Below are positions 46,221-54,059 of a stretch of DNA of 64,000 nucleotides, piece by piece (within the stretch, counting starts at the first letter, position 1; each line of letters opens with the position of its first letter). Source of the DNA: DASUCS01 sp041166745 (lineage in GTDB: Bacteria > Actinomycetota > Acidimicrobiia > Acidimicrobiales > JACDCH01). Location: the NCBI GenBank assembly GCA_041166745.1, contig JBEEGH010000013.1:124001-188000 (forward strand), given 5' to 3'. A model generated the notes under the pieces. That model did no database searches. It worked only from the letters and a program-made list of their open reading frames with translations, and had not been told where the DNA came from. A program made the translations under genes and the position numbers.

Positions 46221-46934
46221 ATGACGGCGACGATCGTGTTGGTGCCGGGTGCGTGGTCCGGAGCGTGGATGTGGGAGGCCGTCGGCCGCGAGCTCGACGA
46301 ACGGGGCCTCGCGTACCGGGCGGTCGATCTCGTTTCCGTCGGTGACGACGCCGCCGGTCGCGATGTGCGCGACGACGCAGCACACGTGCGCGGTGTCGTC
46401 GACGAGATCGGCGCTCCCGTCATTCTCGTCGGCAACTCGTATGGCGGCGCGGTCATCAGTGGTGCGAGCGCCGGCCATCCTGCGGTCCGGCGCCTCGTGT
46501 ACCTGGCGGCGATGATGCCGAAGGCCGGCGAGCCGATACTCGAGCACATCGCCGGCGCCACTGCGCCCGATTTCGACTCCGGTATCACGGCGCGCGACGA
46601 CGGGATGTTGTTGATGGATGCCGAGACCGAGTTGCGCACCGCGTTCCAACAGGCTTCACCGGAGGCGCTCGACGTCGTTCGCAGTCATCTCGGCGCGCCG
46701 ATGTCGTTCGGCGCCGACCCGACCACGGTCGCGCTCCCAGAAGTCGGCTGGACGACGATCCCTTCGACCTACGTCGTGTGCAGCCAGGACCACTCGATCC
46801 TGCCTGAGGCCCAACGTGGTTGGGCCAAGGAGCGAGCCACCGAGGTCGTCGAGTGGGACAGCGACCATTGCCCGCAGATCTCGCACCCGGATCTCGTCGC
46901 TGATCTCCTCGAGAAGTTGGTCAGCCAGATCTAG
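46221..46934 (+). CDS. Alpha/beta hydrolase
   Basis: A 237-residue protein. IVLVPGAWSGAWMWEAVG carries the oxyanion region, the nucleophile Ser is in LVGNSYGGAVISG, the acid is probably Asp in VCSQDHSILPE, and the His is in SDHCPQISHPDLVADLL. It resembles the esterase/lactonase group of salicylate-esterase-like proteins. The ATG at 46221 is preferred for the AGGAGG-GGGAG ribosome site; a GTG three codons earlier is too close to it. It follows the methyltransferase by 16 bases. Confidence 0.87.
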   Translation: MTATIVLVPGAWSGAWMWEAVGRELDERGLAYRAVDLVSVGDDAAGRDVRDDAAHVRGVVDEIGAPVILVGNSYGGAVISGASAGHPAVRRLVYLAAMMPKAGEPILEHIAGATAPDFDSGITARDDGMLLMDAETELRTAFQQASPEALDVVRSHLGAPMSFGADPTTVALPEVGWTTIPSTYVVCSQDHSILPEAQRGWAKERATEVVEWDSDHCPQISHPDLVADLLEKLVSQI

Positions 46935-46946
46935 CCGTGACGCGAA

Positions 46947-46974
46947 CGTGCCGCCGGCTTTCGCCGACGGCACG
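46947..46974. terminator. Hairpin between convergent hydrolase and cold-shock genes
   Basis: CGTGCCGCCGGC (46947-46958) pairs with GCCGACGGCACG (46963-46974), a 12-bp stem with one mismatch and a TTTC loop. It can serve as a terminator in both directions. Confidence 0.6.
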
Positions 46975-46997
46975 GTTCACGTTCTTATGGTGTGGCG

Positions 46998-47198
46998 TCA
47001 GACTACGCGAACGTTCTGCGCTTCCTCACCTTTGCGGCCCGGGGCCACGTCGAACTCAACGTGCTGGCCCTCTTCGAGGGTCTTGTAGCCGCTGCCCTGG
47101 ATGTTGGAGAAGTGGACGAACACGTCGTCGCCCTGCTCCCGAGAAATGAAGCCGAAGCCTTTCTCAGCATTGAAGAACTTCACAGTACCTGTAGCCAA
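46998..47198 (-). CDS. cspA: Cold-shock domain protein (CspA family)
   Basis: A 66-residue single OB-fold protein. RNP1 is KGFGFISR and RNP2 is VFVHFSNI, with NAEKGFGFI typical of CspA. The TTG start at 47198 has AGAGAG upstream and gives the normal length; an open frame further upstream is a 5' leader. It binds single-stranded RNA and melts structure. The leader of roughly 100 bases between this gene and the next gene upstream may carry cold-responsive structure. Confidence 0.92.
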   Translation of the reverse strand: MATGTVKFFNAEKGFGFISREQGDDVFVHFSNIQGSGYKTLEEGQHVEFDVAPGRKGEEAQNVRVV

Positions 47199-47309
47199 AC
47201 CACTCTCTCTTCTCAATTTGTCGAGCCGATCTTGTACCGGTCCGTCGAAGGAGACTACGCGATCGGCGGCCCAGAGAGACACTTTTGCTTCTGCGCTGGC
47301 TGAGCGCCC

Positions 47310-48257
47310 TTACGGGGCGGGGTATTTGGCGGCCAGATCACGCAGGATCGTGAGGCAGTCGGCGGCGCACTCGCGGATGATGTCGGCGACCGGCCGCACC
47401 TCCGTGATGCGCCCGGCCACCTGCCCACCGAGCGCGACCGCGGCGTTCATGTCGCCTCCGAAGTAGAGGTCCATGGCGCGACCGAAGAGCTCCATCGCGT
47501 TCTTCTCCGTGTCGAACTCGAGCGCCTCGCTGCGCTCGGTTCGCAGCGCGCGCAACGCGGGGGAGGTGTGCCGGTTGAGCATGACCGTGTCCGTCTCCGC
47601 CGCATCGACGATGGCCTGCTTCCAGTTCTGATGCACCGGCGACTCCGTCGAGGACACCATGCGTGTTCCCATCTGGATGCCTTCGGCACCGAGCGCGAGC
47701 GCGGCGGCCATCGTCTGACCGTCGACCATTCCGCCCGCGGCGATGATCGGCACGTCGACGCGCGAACGCACCAACGGAAGCAGCACCATCGACGCGACAT
47801 CGCGTGGGTTCTTGAACCCTCCACCCTCGCCGCCTTCCACGACGAGACCGTCGACCCCGGCTTCCACGGCCTTCAGCGCGCCATGCAGGGTGGGCACCAC
47901 GTGGAAGACGGTGAGGCCCGCCGCCTTGATCTGCGCCGTGTACCGCACCGGGCTGCCGGCCGAGGTGGTGACGAACTGGATGCCCTGATCGATGACGAAG
48001 TCGACGATGCCCGGATCCCGAACGAACGCCTGGGCGATGTTGACGCCAAAGGGCTTGTCGGTGAGATCGCGCATCTTGCGGATCTCGTCCTTGATCACGT
48101 CGAGCTCACCGGACGAGGTCTCGATGATGCCCATGGCGCCGGCGTTGGACACCGCCGAGGCGAGTTGGGCCCGGGCGATCCAGCCCATCGGCGCCTGGAT
48201 GATCGGGATCTCGACACCGAGCAGCTCGGTGACGCGATTGGCGAACCGAGTGCTCAT
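47310..48257 (-). CDS. Nitronate monooxygenase-like FMN protein
   Basis: A 315-residue TIM-barrel flavoprotein of the NMO/2-nitropropane dioxygenase family: VEIPIIQAPMGWIARAQLASAVSNAG, FVTTSAGSP, GLVVEGGEGGGFKN, VPIIAAGGMVDGQTMAAALALGAEGIQMGTR. The catalytic His of class I enzymes, normally in the GGH turn, is replaced by Phe (GGGFK), so the true reaction may differ. It overlaps the next gene upstream (48254-48718) by four bases. Confidence 0.87.
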   Translation of the reverse strand: MSTRFANRVTELLGVEIPIIQAPMGWIARAQLASAVSNAGAMGIIETSSGELDVIKDEIRKMRDLTDKPFGVNIAQAFVRDPGIVDFVIDQGIQFVTTSAGSPVRYTAQIKAAGLTVFHVVPTLHGALKAVEAGVDGLVVEGGEGGGFKNPRDVASMVLLPLVRSRVDVPIIAAGGMVDGQTMAAALALGAEGIQMGTRMVSSTESPVHQNWKQAIVDAAETDTVMLNRHTSPALRALRTERSEALEFDTEKNAMELFGRAMDLYFGGDMNAAVALGGQVAGRITEVRPVADIIRECAADCLTILRDLAAKYPAP

Positions 48258-48718
48258 CGTTCGCCTCCGCGCAGCACCGGTTGGAGGGCCGTCATGTATT
48301 CGGTGACTCGCAGTGCGACTTCCATGCAGAGATCGTCGTCGCTCAGGTCAGGGTCTGGCCAAGTCTCGGAGACGCGACGCCACTGATCAGCGCGGCCGAG
48401 GAAGGGTCCGGCGACGGCGTCGTTCCCCAAGACCTTCCGCCACGCTCGCTCGCGCTGGAGCAGTCGAGCGAGCACCGCCTCGTTCTCCGCGGCCTTCGAA
48501 TGCTCGCTGTGGAAGCCGACTTCGATCGCCAGCACCGTCGCGTCCGGCACGTGCTTCGCTCCGATGACCTGGGCCTCATAGTGCTCTCGCGGCGCGGCAT
48601 CGGAGTCGAACCAGAGCTTCACGCCGTAGCGGTGCGCCTTGAACCGCACGAGCCCGAGCTCCGGGGGCATCAGCCCCCGCACCGCCTCGCCCACCTCGTC
48701 GAAAAGACCCAGCTCCAC
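48254..48718 (-). CDS. Hypothetical protein
   Basis: About 154 residues from a GTG at 48718 that lacks a ribosome site but has TACTCT exactly six bases upstream, suggesting a leaderless start. The sequence is soluble and alpha/beta: FKAHRYGVKLWFDSDAAPREHYEAQ, then VLAIEVGFHSEHSKAAENEAVLARLLQRERAWRKVLG. No family is recognised. It is coupled to the nitronate monooxygenase-like gene and divergent from the membrane protein operon. Confidence 0.65.
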   Translation of the reverse strand: MELGLFDEVGEAVRGLMPPELGLVRFKAHRYGVKLWFDSDAAPREHYEAQVIGAKHVPDATVLAIEVGFHSEHSKAAENEAVLARLLQRERAWRKVLGNDAVAGPFLGRADQWRRVSETWPDPDLSDDDLCMEVALRVTEYMTALQPVLRGGER

Positions 48719-48747
48719 GGGAGGAGAGTATGGCTGCGCCGAGCTTC

Positions 48748-48759
48748 TGAACATGTTCA
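48748..48759. promoter_or_regulatory. Palindromic operator, upstream copy
   Basis: TGAACATGTTCA is a perfect 12-base palindrome just upstream of the -35 at 48770. A second related site follows at 48801. Confidence 0.6.
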
Positions 48760-48769
48760 AAAAAGTCGT

Positions 48770-48798
48770 TGACGCGCACTCAAGTGAGGAGTACAAGG
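48770..48798 (+). promoter_or_regulatory. Promoter of the membrane protein/DCC/TetR operon
   Basis: TTGACG, a 17-base spacer (CGCACTCAAGTGAGGAG) and TACAAG lie between the two palindromes. The first gene starts at GTG 48837 with AGGAGG seven bases upstream. Confidence 0.5.
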
Positions 48799-48800
48799 AA

Positions 48801-48816
48801 GTTGAACACGTTCAAC
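48801..48816. promoter_or_regulatory. Palindromic operator, downstream copy
   Basis: GTTGAACACGTTCAAC has 7-base perfect arms around AC and lies at or just after the expected transcription start. Its core fits TnnAACnnGTTnnA, the pattern reported for the TetR-type cholesterol regulator KstR. This is a resemblance only. Confidence 0.6.
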
Positions 48817-48836
48817 TTCTCGTAGGAGGCAAGAAA

Positions 48837-49247
48837 GTGAATCTGACCGTCGTCACGTATCTGCTCTACCTGGCGGTGACCATGCCGCTCACCGTATGGG
48901 TGGGCCGCGCCCTCAGCCGCCACGGCGAGATCTTCCTCGTCGACGTCTTTCACGGTGACCAGCGCCTCGCCAACGCCGTCAACCAACTGCTCGTCATCGG
49001 CTTCTATCTCCTCAACTTCGGCTACCTGACCTACTTCATGTCGGACTCCGCCGAAGTGGCCGACGGCCGTGGCTTGATGGAGGCGCTGTCCACCAAGGTG
49101 GGCGGTGTCGCCCTGGTGATCGGCGTCGTGCACTTCGGCAACGTGTGGTGCCTGAACGCGTTCCGCCGCCGCGCCATGTTGCGGGCGCAGTCACTGCCAC
49201 CGGTTGCTCCGAACCGCTACACGTTCGTCCCGACGCCCGAGGGCTGA
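48837..49247 (+). CDS. Small integral membrane protein
   Basis: About 136 residues from the GTG with AGGAGG upstream; the longer frame contains the operator and is rejected. Three hydrophobic helices are visible (about 4-25, 52-72 and 88-108): VVTYLLYLAVTMPLTVWVG, QLLVIGFYLLNFGYLTYFM and VGGVALVIGVVHFGNVW. No family is recognised. It is the first gene of an operon with a DCC thioredoxin-like protein and a TetR regulator. Confidence 0.75.
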   Translation: MNLTVVTYLLYLAVTMPLTVWVGRALSRHGEIFLVDVFHGDQRLANAVNQLLVIGFYLLNFGYLTYFMSDSAEVADGRGLMEALSTKVGGVALVIGVVHFGNVWCLNAFRRRAMLRAQSLPPVAPNRYTFVPTPEG

Positions 49248-49254
49248 CCTCGTG

Positions 49255-49710
49255 ATGTCCTCGGCCATGGCGCACGCGATCGTGGCGGGCGGACGACGCG
49301 GCCAGAGCGGCCAGACCGGCCTGACGGTGCTGTACGACGAGCGCTGCCCGCTGTGTCGCCGGCTCAAGAGCTGGCTCGGTGGGCAGCGCACGCTGGTGCC
49401 CGTGGAGTTCGTCGCCGCCGATTCACCCCCCGCACATCAGCGGTTTCCCGGCCTCGACCACGTTCGTACGACGACCGTGCTCACGGTCGTCGCCGCCGAT
49501 GGCGCCGTGTACGAAGGGGAGCGAGCGTGGATGGTGTGCGCGTGGGCGTTGCCGAGCTGGAACTCGATGGCCGAGAGCTTCAGCACCGGCAAGCGGCTGC
49601 GACTCGTACGGCTCGCGGCGGCGATGATCGACGGCTACCGTCACCGACTCATCGCCGCTTCGACGAGCGAGCCGTGTGACCGCTGCACCGTTGCGGCCCC
49701 GAGAGGCTGA
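49255..49710 (+). CDS. DCC1-like thiol-disulfide oxidoreductase family protein (DUF393)
   Basis: About 151 residues. LTVLYDERCPLCRRLKSWLG carries the DxxCPxC motif that defines the DCC family, a thioredoxin-like fold. A second Cys pair, PCDRC, lies near the C-terminus. It probably acts in redox chemistry of a partner protein, perhaps the preceding membrane protein. The ATG at 49255 is chosen over longer frames within the previous gene. Confidence 0.8.
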   Translation: MSSAMAHAIVAGGRRGQSGQTGLTVLYDERCPLCRRLKSWLGGQRTLVPVEFVAADSPPAHQRFPGLDHVRTTTVLTVVAADGAVYEGERAWMVCAWALPSWNSMAESFSTGKRLRLVRLAAAMIDGYRHRLIAASTSEPCDRCTVAAPRG

Positions 49711-49717
49711 GGAACCG

Positions 49718-50416
49718 ATGTCACTCGAGCCGGGCGCAGAGTCGAAGTCTGCCCGAACCCGATCGGCGATCATCGACGCCGCGCTGCTTCTCTTCCGCGA
49801 GCGCGGCTACGAAGCGACCACGATGCGAGCGATCGCGACCGAAGCGGGCGTGTCCGTCGGCAACGCCTATTACTACTTCGACTCCAAAGAGCAACTCATC
49901 CAGGGCTTCTACGACCGAGCGCAGATCGACCACGCCGTGTCCGCCCGACCCGTCCTCGACTCCGAGCGCGACCTCACGAAGCGGATCGTCGGCGTTGTCG
50001 AGGCTTGGCTGGAGACGATGGATCCGTACCGGCCGTTCGCCGGCAAGTTCTTCAAGCTGGCGGCCGAACCGACGAGCCCCTTGAGCCCGTTCAGTGCGGA
50101 GTCGGCGCCGGCTCGCACCGCGGCGATTGACTTGTGGAGAGAAGTCCTCGAAGGATCCGACGCCAAGATTCCGAAGAAGCTCCGCAACGATTTGCCCGAG
50201 TTGCTCTGGCTCTACTTCATGAGCCTCGTCATGTTCTGGGTGCACGATCCCACGAGCGACGCGGCCGCAACGCGTCGCGTCGTCGCTCGCACCGCGCCGA
50301 TGGTCGTGCGACTGATCGGCATCACCCGCCTCCCGGTGATTCGCGGGATGCTCGACGACGTCATCGCTTTGATCGACGAGATTCGTCTCGTCTTCTCAGG
50401 AGGCGGCGATCGGTAG
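49718..50416 (+). CDS. TetR-family regulator
   Basis: A 232-residue protein. The N-terminal HTH is TRSAIIDAALLLFRERGYEA, TTMRAIATEAGVSVGNAYYY and FDSKEQL, followed by a ligand domain of helices. GAGG precedes the ATG. As the last gene of this operon it is the natural candidate to bind the two TGAACAyGTTCA palindromes at the operon promoter. Its 3' end overlaps the convergent ThDP enzyme gene by 21 bases. Confidence 0.9.
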   Translation: MSLEPGAESKSARTRSAIIDAALLLFRERGYEATTMRAIATEAGVSVGNAYYYFDSKEQLIQGFYDRAQIDHAVSARPVLDSERDLTKRIVGVVEAWLETMDPYRPFAGKFFKLAAEPTSPLSPFSAESAPARTAAIDLWREVLEGSDAKIPKKLRNDLPELLWLYFMSLVMFWVHDPTSDAAATRRVVARTAPMVVRLIGITRLPVIRGMLDDVIALIDEIRLVFSGGGDR

Positions 50417-52042
50417 CTCGATCAGATGCGGACGTCCGGAGTCGAGCGCCGCCCGCACCGCGTCGCCCACGTCAGGCGCTTTCTCGACCAGCGTGGCCTC
50501 GACGCCCATCGAGCGAGCCAGCGCGAGGTAGTCGATCGGCGGATCGACGATGTCCATGGCGACGAATCGATCGTTGCGAACGCTGTCGCCGCCCATTCCG
50601 CGCAGGTTGTTCTTGAGGATGAGGTACTGCCGGTTGTTCACCACCGCGAAGACGACCGGGAGTTGCTCGTGAGCGGCGGTCCACAGCGCCTGCGGCGAAT
50701 ACATCGCTGACCCGTCGCCCACGACGCACAGCACCGGCTCGCGGTCGTGCGCGAGCGACACGCCGACGGCCGCGGGCATCCCCCAACCGAGGCCGCCGCC
50801 ACGATTGAAGAAGTATCGGCCAGGTACCGGTTCGTGATGGAAGCCCCGCACGTACACACCGGTGGTGATCGCTTCGTCGACGATCAACGAACCGGCGGGA
50901 ACCGCTCGCACGAGCGCGTGAGCCGCGGCCATCGGATCGATCGGTGACGTGTCGTAGCGCGACAGCGCGGTCTCTTCGAGTGCTTGGACGGCGGCCCGAC
51001 GTCGCACCGCCGCGGCGTCGACGAGGGCGGCGGTCGCGGTGACGTCGACGCGTTCTCGAACGAGTGGTAGCAGCGCGGCAATGCTCGCCTGCGGGTCGCC
51101 GGCGGCCGCCCACCGCGTCGGATAGATGCGCCCGAGCTGATGCGCGTCGGGCGCCAGGTGCAGCAGCTCGGTCGTCGCCGGCAGCGCCGAGCCCGGCGTG
51201 TACGGATAGGCCATGAACCCCCGGCCAGCGATGAGCAGCACGCGGTCATAGGCGGACAGCGCGGCATGCATCGCCGTCGCCGCGGGCGCGAGCATGCCGG
51301 CCCACAGTGGGTGCAGCGGAGGGAACACGCCGCGGCTGTGCAACGGGGCACCGTGTACGGGGGCGCCGAGCAACTCTGCGAGTGCGACGACGGCGGCGAC
51401 CGCGTCGGACGTGGCAACCTCGTCGCCGACAACGATGCCGACCTTGCCGGCTCGTGTTTGCGCGAGCAGGTCTGCGAGGTCCTCGAGGGCGTCGGCGACC
51501 GGCCGGCGATGGATCGTCGACGGCGCGGGAACCGCGTGGTCGCCGTCGTCCTCGAGCAGGTCCATCGGAATCGAGACGAACACTGGCCCGGCCGGCGGGC
51601 TCATCGCATCGTGGAAGGCGCGCCGCAAGATCGTGCCGAGCTCGCCCGGCGTGCGGACCTCGTGGCTCCACTTCGAGACCGACCGCGCGAGGCCGGTGAG
51701 GTCGCCCGCGAGCAGCGGATCGGTCGCGATGTGCCGGTAGTCCTGCTGCCCGGCGGTGACGACCAGTGGTGTCTGGTTGGCCTGCGCGTTGGTGAGCCCG
51801 CCGATGGCGTTCCCAAGACCGGCAGAAGTGTGCAGATTCAGAAAAGCCGGACGACCTGACGCGCTCGCATAGCCGTCGGCGATGCCCACGGCGGTCGCCT
51901 CCTGGAGCGCGAGGACGTAGTGCAGGTCGTCGGCGCCGGCAAGGGCGTCGATCAACGGCAGCTCGGTGCTCCCGGGATTTCCGAAGAGGTGATGGACGCC
52001 CTCGGTGCGCAGCACCTCGAGCAGCACATCACGGGCGGTCAC
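50396..52042 (-). CDS. Benzoylformate decarboxylase-like ThDP enzyme
   Basis: A 548-residue ThDP enzyme. GNPGSTELPLIDAL at about residue 22 and LNLHTSAGLGNAIG at about 68 match the Ser and His of benzoylformate decarboxylase. QEATAVGIADGYA holds the cofactor-activating Glu, and GDGSAMYSPQALWTAA with NN downstream binds ThDP-Mg. It should decarboxylate an aryl or branched 2-oxoacid to an aldehyde. The domain order is normal. Oxalyl-CoA decarboxylase or a related carboligase is the alternative. Confidence 0.85.
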   Translation of the reverse strand: MTARDVLLEVLRTEGVHHLFGNPGSTELPLIDALAGADDLHYVLALQEATAVGIADGYASASGRPAFLNLHTSAGLGNAIGGLTNAQANQTPLVVTAGQQDYRHIATDPLLAGDLTGLARSVSKWSHEVRTPGELGTILRRAFHDAMSPPAGPVFVSIPMDLLEDDGDHAVPAPSTIHRRPVADALEDLADLLAQTRAGKVGIVVGDEVATSDAVAAVVALAELLGAPVHGAPLHSRGVFPPLHPLWAGMLAPAATAMHAALSAYDRVLLIAGRGFMAYPYTPGSALPATTELLHLAPDAHQLGRIYPTRWAAAGDPQASIAALLPLVRERVDVTATAALVDAAAVRRRAAVQALEETALSRYDTSPIDPMAAAHALVRAVPAGSLIVDEAITTGVYVRGFHHEPVPGRYFFNRGGGLGWGMPAAVGVSLAHDREPVLCVVGDGSAMYSPQALWTAAHEQLPVVFAVVNNRQYLILKNNLRGMGGDSVRNDRFVAMDIVDPPIDYLALARSMGVEATLVEKAPDVGDAVRAALDSGRPHLIELPIAAS

Positions 52043-52074
52043 CCGCCCGACGCTACCTCTCGGGTCTCAACCCC

Positions 52075-52248
52075 TCAGGGGGTGCACACCGTCGTGCCGT
52101 AACCGTTCTTGTACACATCGACGCACGTGCCGTCCGCCGATGCCGGGCTGGCGGCGGCGAGCAGGGTTCCGGCGGTAAGGCCCAGAACCAATAGGAGCCT
52201 GGCCACCAACCGAGGAAGGGTGCGGTGTCCGCTGCGGTCGTTCGACAT
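52075..52248 (-). CDS. Small secreted peptide with two cysteines
   Basis: A 57-codon gene read on the minus strand from the ATG at 52248, with AGGAGG and a five-base gap before it. A Lys/Arg-poor but Arg-bearing n-region is followed by LVARLLLVLGLTAGTLLAAA and a signal-peptidase site ASPASA. This leaves a 19-residue product, DGTCVDVYKNGYGTTVCTP, with two Cys that could form a disulfide. It is divergent from the sigma-factor-like membrane protein, with 60 bases between. I recognise no family. A secreted signal, ligand or structural peptide are all possible. Confidence 0.75.
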   Translation of the reverse strand: MSNDRSGHRTLPRLVARLLLVLGLTAGTLLAAASPASADGTCVDVYKNGYGTTVCTP

Positions 52249-52308
52249 GTGAACCTCCTGGAGGCGCGGGGATCGCGCGCTGCCCGGGTTCCACGGTCAA
52301 ACGGCTCG

Positions 52309-53226
52309 ATGCTTACCGACGACCTCGAATTTGTCTGGCCCGAGGTCGCCGCACGATTGCGATCGATGCTCCGCCGTCGGGGCGTGAGGCATCACGACAT
52401 CGACGAGATCGTGCAAGAGACCGCCGCCAGGGTCATCAGCACGGGTGTTCGGTATGACGACGCCGACGACCTGTTTCGATGGGCGTCAGTCGTCGGAGGC
52501 CGGTTGGCGATCGACCTTCGCCGGCGTGGAGCGCGGCTCAGCGAGGACGAGTTGCCGGACCGCGCCGACACGGTCGACGTGGCGATGGCCGCCGAACACC
52601 GAGTGGTGCTGGGCGCGGTCAGGAATCGGCTTCCCGAGCTTTCGCTTCGTGACCAGGAAGTGTTGCTGTCGAGCTTTCACGACGAACCCGCTGCTACTCG
52701 TCGCGAGTCCGTGCGGGTCGCGGTGGCGCGGCATCGCGCCCGTAATCGGTTGCGCGTCCTCCTCGATGGGCTCGCCGGAAGTGCGATCTTCGTATGGGCT
52801 CGCCGCAATCGGGTGTGGTCAGCACCCGTCGAGGCCATCTCGTACGCAGTCGTGCCGACGGCCGCGTGCCTGCTGATCACCGTTGGCGCGTGGAGCGGAC
52901 TCGGCGCGGATCGAGCAACCGCCGCCGCGCCGTCGAAGTCGGCGGCGCAGATTGCCGCGGTGGTGTCTGTCTCGAACCCGACGCTGGCGCCCGCACCGGT
53001 CCCGACGGCGCCGAGCGGGTCCGCGCCGCAATCGCCGCCTCGGCCGCTGTCGGGCCCAGTGGTACAGCAGCCCTACGTCATCATCGATGACCCGACCGGA
53101 GAGACACGCGCCGGCGTGCGCCCCAAGCAGGAAACCGACCACCTCTGGTGTGTGACGTCGCCGTCGTTGTCCGGCCCCGAGACTCGGTGTGTCGACTCGC
53201 CGGTGACGCTGCCGACGCCCCCGTAG
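52309..53226 (+). CDS. Membrane-anchored sigma-factor-like protein
   Basis: About 305 residues from the ATG at 52309; longer starts overlap the divergent peptide gene. Residues 8-75 resemble sigma region 2 of ECF factors (HHDIDEIVQETAARVIS, FRWASVVGGRLAIDLRRR). Residues 100-152 resemble region 4 (LPELSLRDQEVLLSSFHDEP, VRVAVARHRARNRLRVLL), with a degenerate HTH. A single transmembrane helix (about 175-196) and a Pro/Ala-rich external tail of about 110 residues follow, ending in WCVTSPSLSGPETRCVDSP with two Cys. It may be a tethered sigma factor with a sensory tail, or a former one turned regulator. Confidence 0.72.
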   Translation: MLTDDLEFVWPEVAARLRSMLRRRGVRHHDIDEIVQETAARVISTGVRYDDADDLFRWASVVGGRLAIDLRRRGARLSEDELPDRADTVDVAMAAEHRVVLGAVRNRLPELSLRDQEVLLSSFHDEPAATRRESVRVAVARHRARNRLRVLLDGLAGSAIFVWARRNRVWSAPVEAISYAVVPTAACLLITVGAWSGLGADRATAAAPSKSAAQIAAVVSVSNPTLAPAPVPTAPSGSAPQSPPRPLSGPVVQQPYVIIDDPTGETRAGVRPKQETDHLWCVTSPSLSGPETRCVDSPVTLPTPP

Positions 53227-53349
53227 CCACAAATCCGATCCTTCTGTAATCACCGCCCTCCTCCGGCGTGGAACCGGTCGTGGAGGAGCCCGATCGATCG
53301 CGCGCGGCTTCTCCTCCGCTTCGCGGGACTGTTCCCGCTGATCTCCTCG

Positions 53350-53361
53350 GCCGACGTCGGC
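53350..53361. repeat. Perfect palindrome in the gap before the DinB-like gene
   Basis: GCCGACGTCGGC in the 199-base gap 53227-53425. It may be part of a terminator or an operator. The gap holds no other feature that I can support beyond the TACTCT upstream of 53426. Confidence 0.3.
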
Positions 53362-53425
53362 GCTTGGGTCCGCCCCCCACTCGCCGGCGTCGGTCGGGGA
53401 CCACGCGCGCCGTACTCTCGGCGGC

Positions 53426-54049
53426 GTGATCCCCAAAGACGACATCGCCAAGGTCGTCAGCGCCCAACGGCGTTTCGACACCGCGATTGCCGCGCTCACC
53501 GATGGCGACGTGCGCCGTGCGAGCCCGCTGCCGGGCTGGACCATCGGACACGTCCTGGCCCACGTGGCCCGCAACGCCGACAGTCATCGTCGCCGCACCG
53601 AGGCCGCTCGCCGCAACGAGGTGATCGATCAGTACCCCGGAGGGTTCGAGGGCCGCGAAGCCGAGATCGAAGCGGGCGCACACCGGACTGCGGCAGAGCT
53701 CATCGAGGATGTGCACACCTCCGCGGCGGAGATGGAGGCCGCGTGGTGGGCCACTCCCGCTGGCGCGTGGGCGAACGTGACTCGTGATGTCGGCGGACGG
53801 GAACGGCCGCTGGCCGAACTCGTCCTGCGGCGATGGCAGGAGCTCGAGGTGCACCTGGTCGATCTCGACATCGGCATCACCCATCGGAACTGGCCCGACG
53901 AGTTCGTCGCCGAATGGTTGCCGAGGCTACGGGGCTTCTTCGCCGATCGGCCGGAGACGCCGGCCGACCTCGACGAGCGCGACGAGCTGGCTTGGCTCTA
54001 CGGTCGTCTCCAGCGCAGTGACCTTCCTGTCCTGCCTTCGTGGGGTTGA
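53426..54049 (+). CDS. Mycothiol-dependent maleylpyruvate isomerase-like protein (DinB fold)
   Basis: A 207-residue protein. PLPGWTIGHVLAHVARNADSHRR carries the metal His, ELEVHLVDLDIG the Glu and second His, and LAELVLRRWQELEVH the typical helix of the maleylpyruvate isomerase N-terminal family. This version is closer to true maleylpyruvate isomerase than the protein at 3123, because both HxxxR/D and ExxxHxxDL elements are intact. The GTG start has TACTCT seven bases upstream and is probably leaderless. Confidence 0.85.
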   Translation: MIPKDDIAKVVSAQRRFDTAIAALTDGDVRRASPLPGWTIGHVLAHVARNADSHRRRTEAARRNEVIDQYPGGFEGREAEIEAGAHRTAAELIEDVHTSAAEMEAAWWATPAGAWANVTRDVGGRERPLAELVLRRWQELEVHLVDLDIGITHRNWPDEFVAEWLPRLRGFFADRPETPADLDERDELAWLYGRLQRSDLPVLPSWG

Positions 54050-54059
54050 GGAGACGTAC

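Noticed and set aside
52075..52248. Similarity of the mature peptide (NGYGTTVC) to the YGNGV box of pediocin-like bacteriocins
   Set aside because: Residue order differs, the peptide is far too short, and no immunity or processing gene is nearby. It is probably coincidence.
53227..53425. Possible extra gene in the gap before the DinB-like gene
   Set aside because: Neither strand gives a frame with a ribosome site or protein-like composition. Only small dyads are present.
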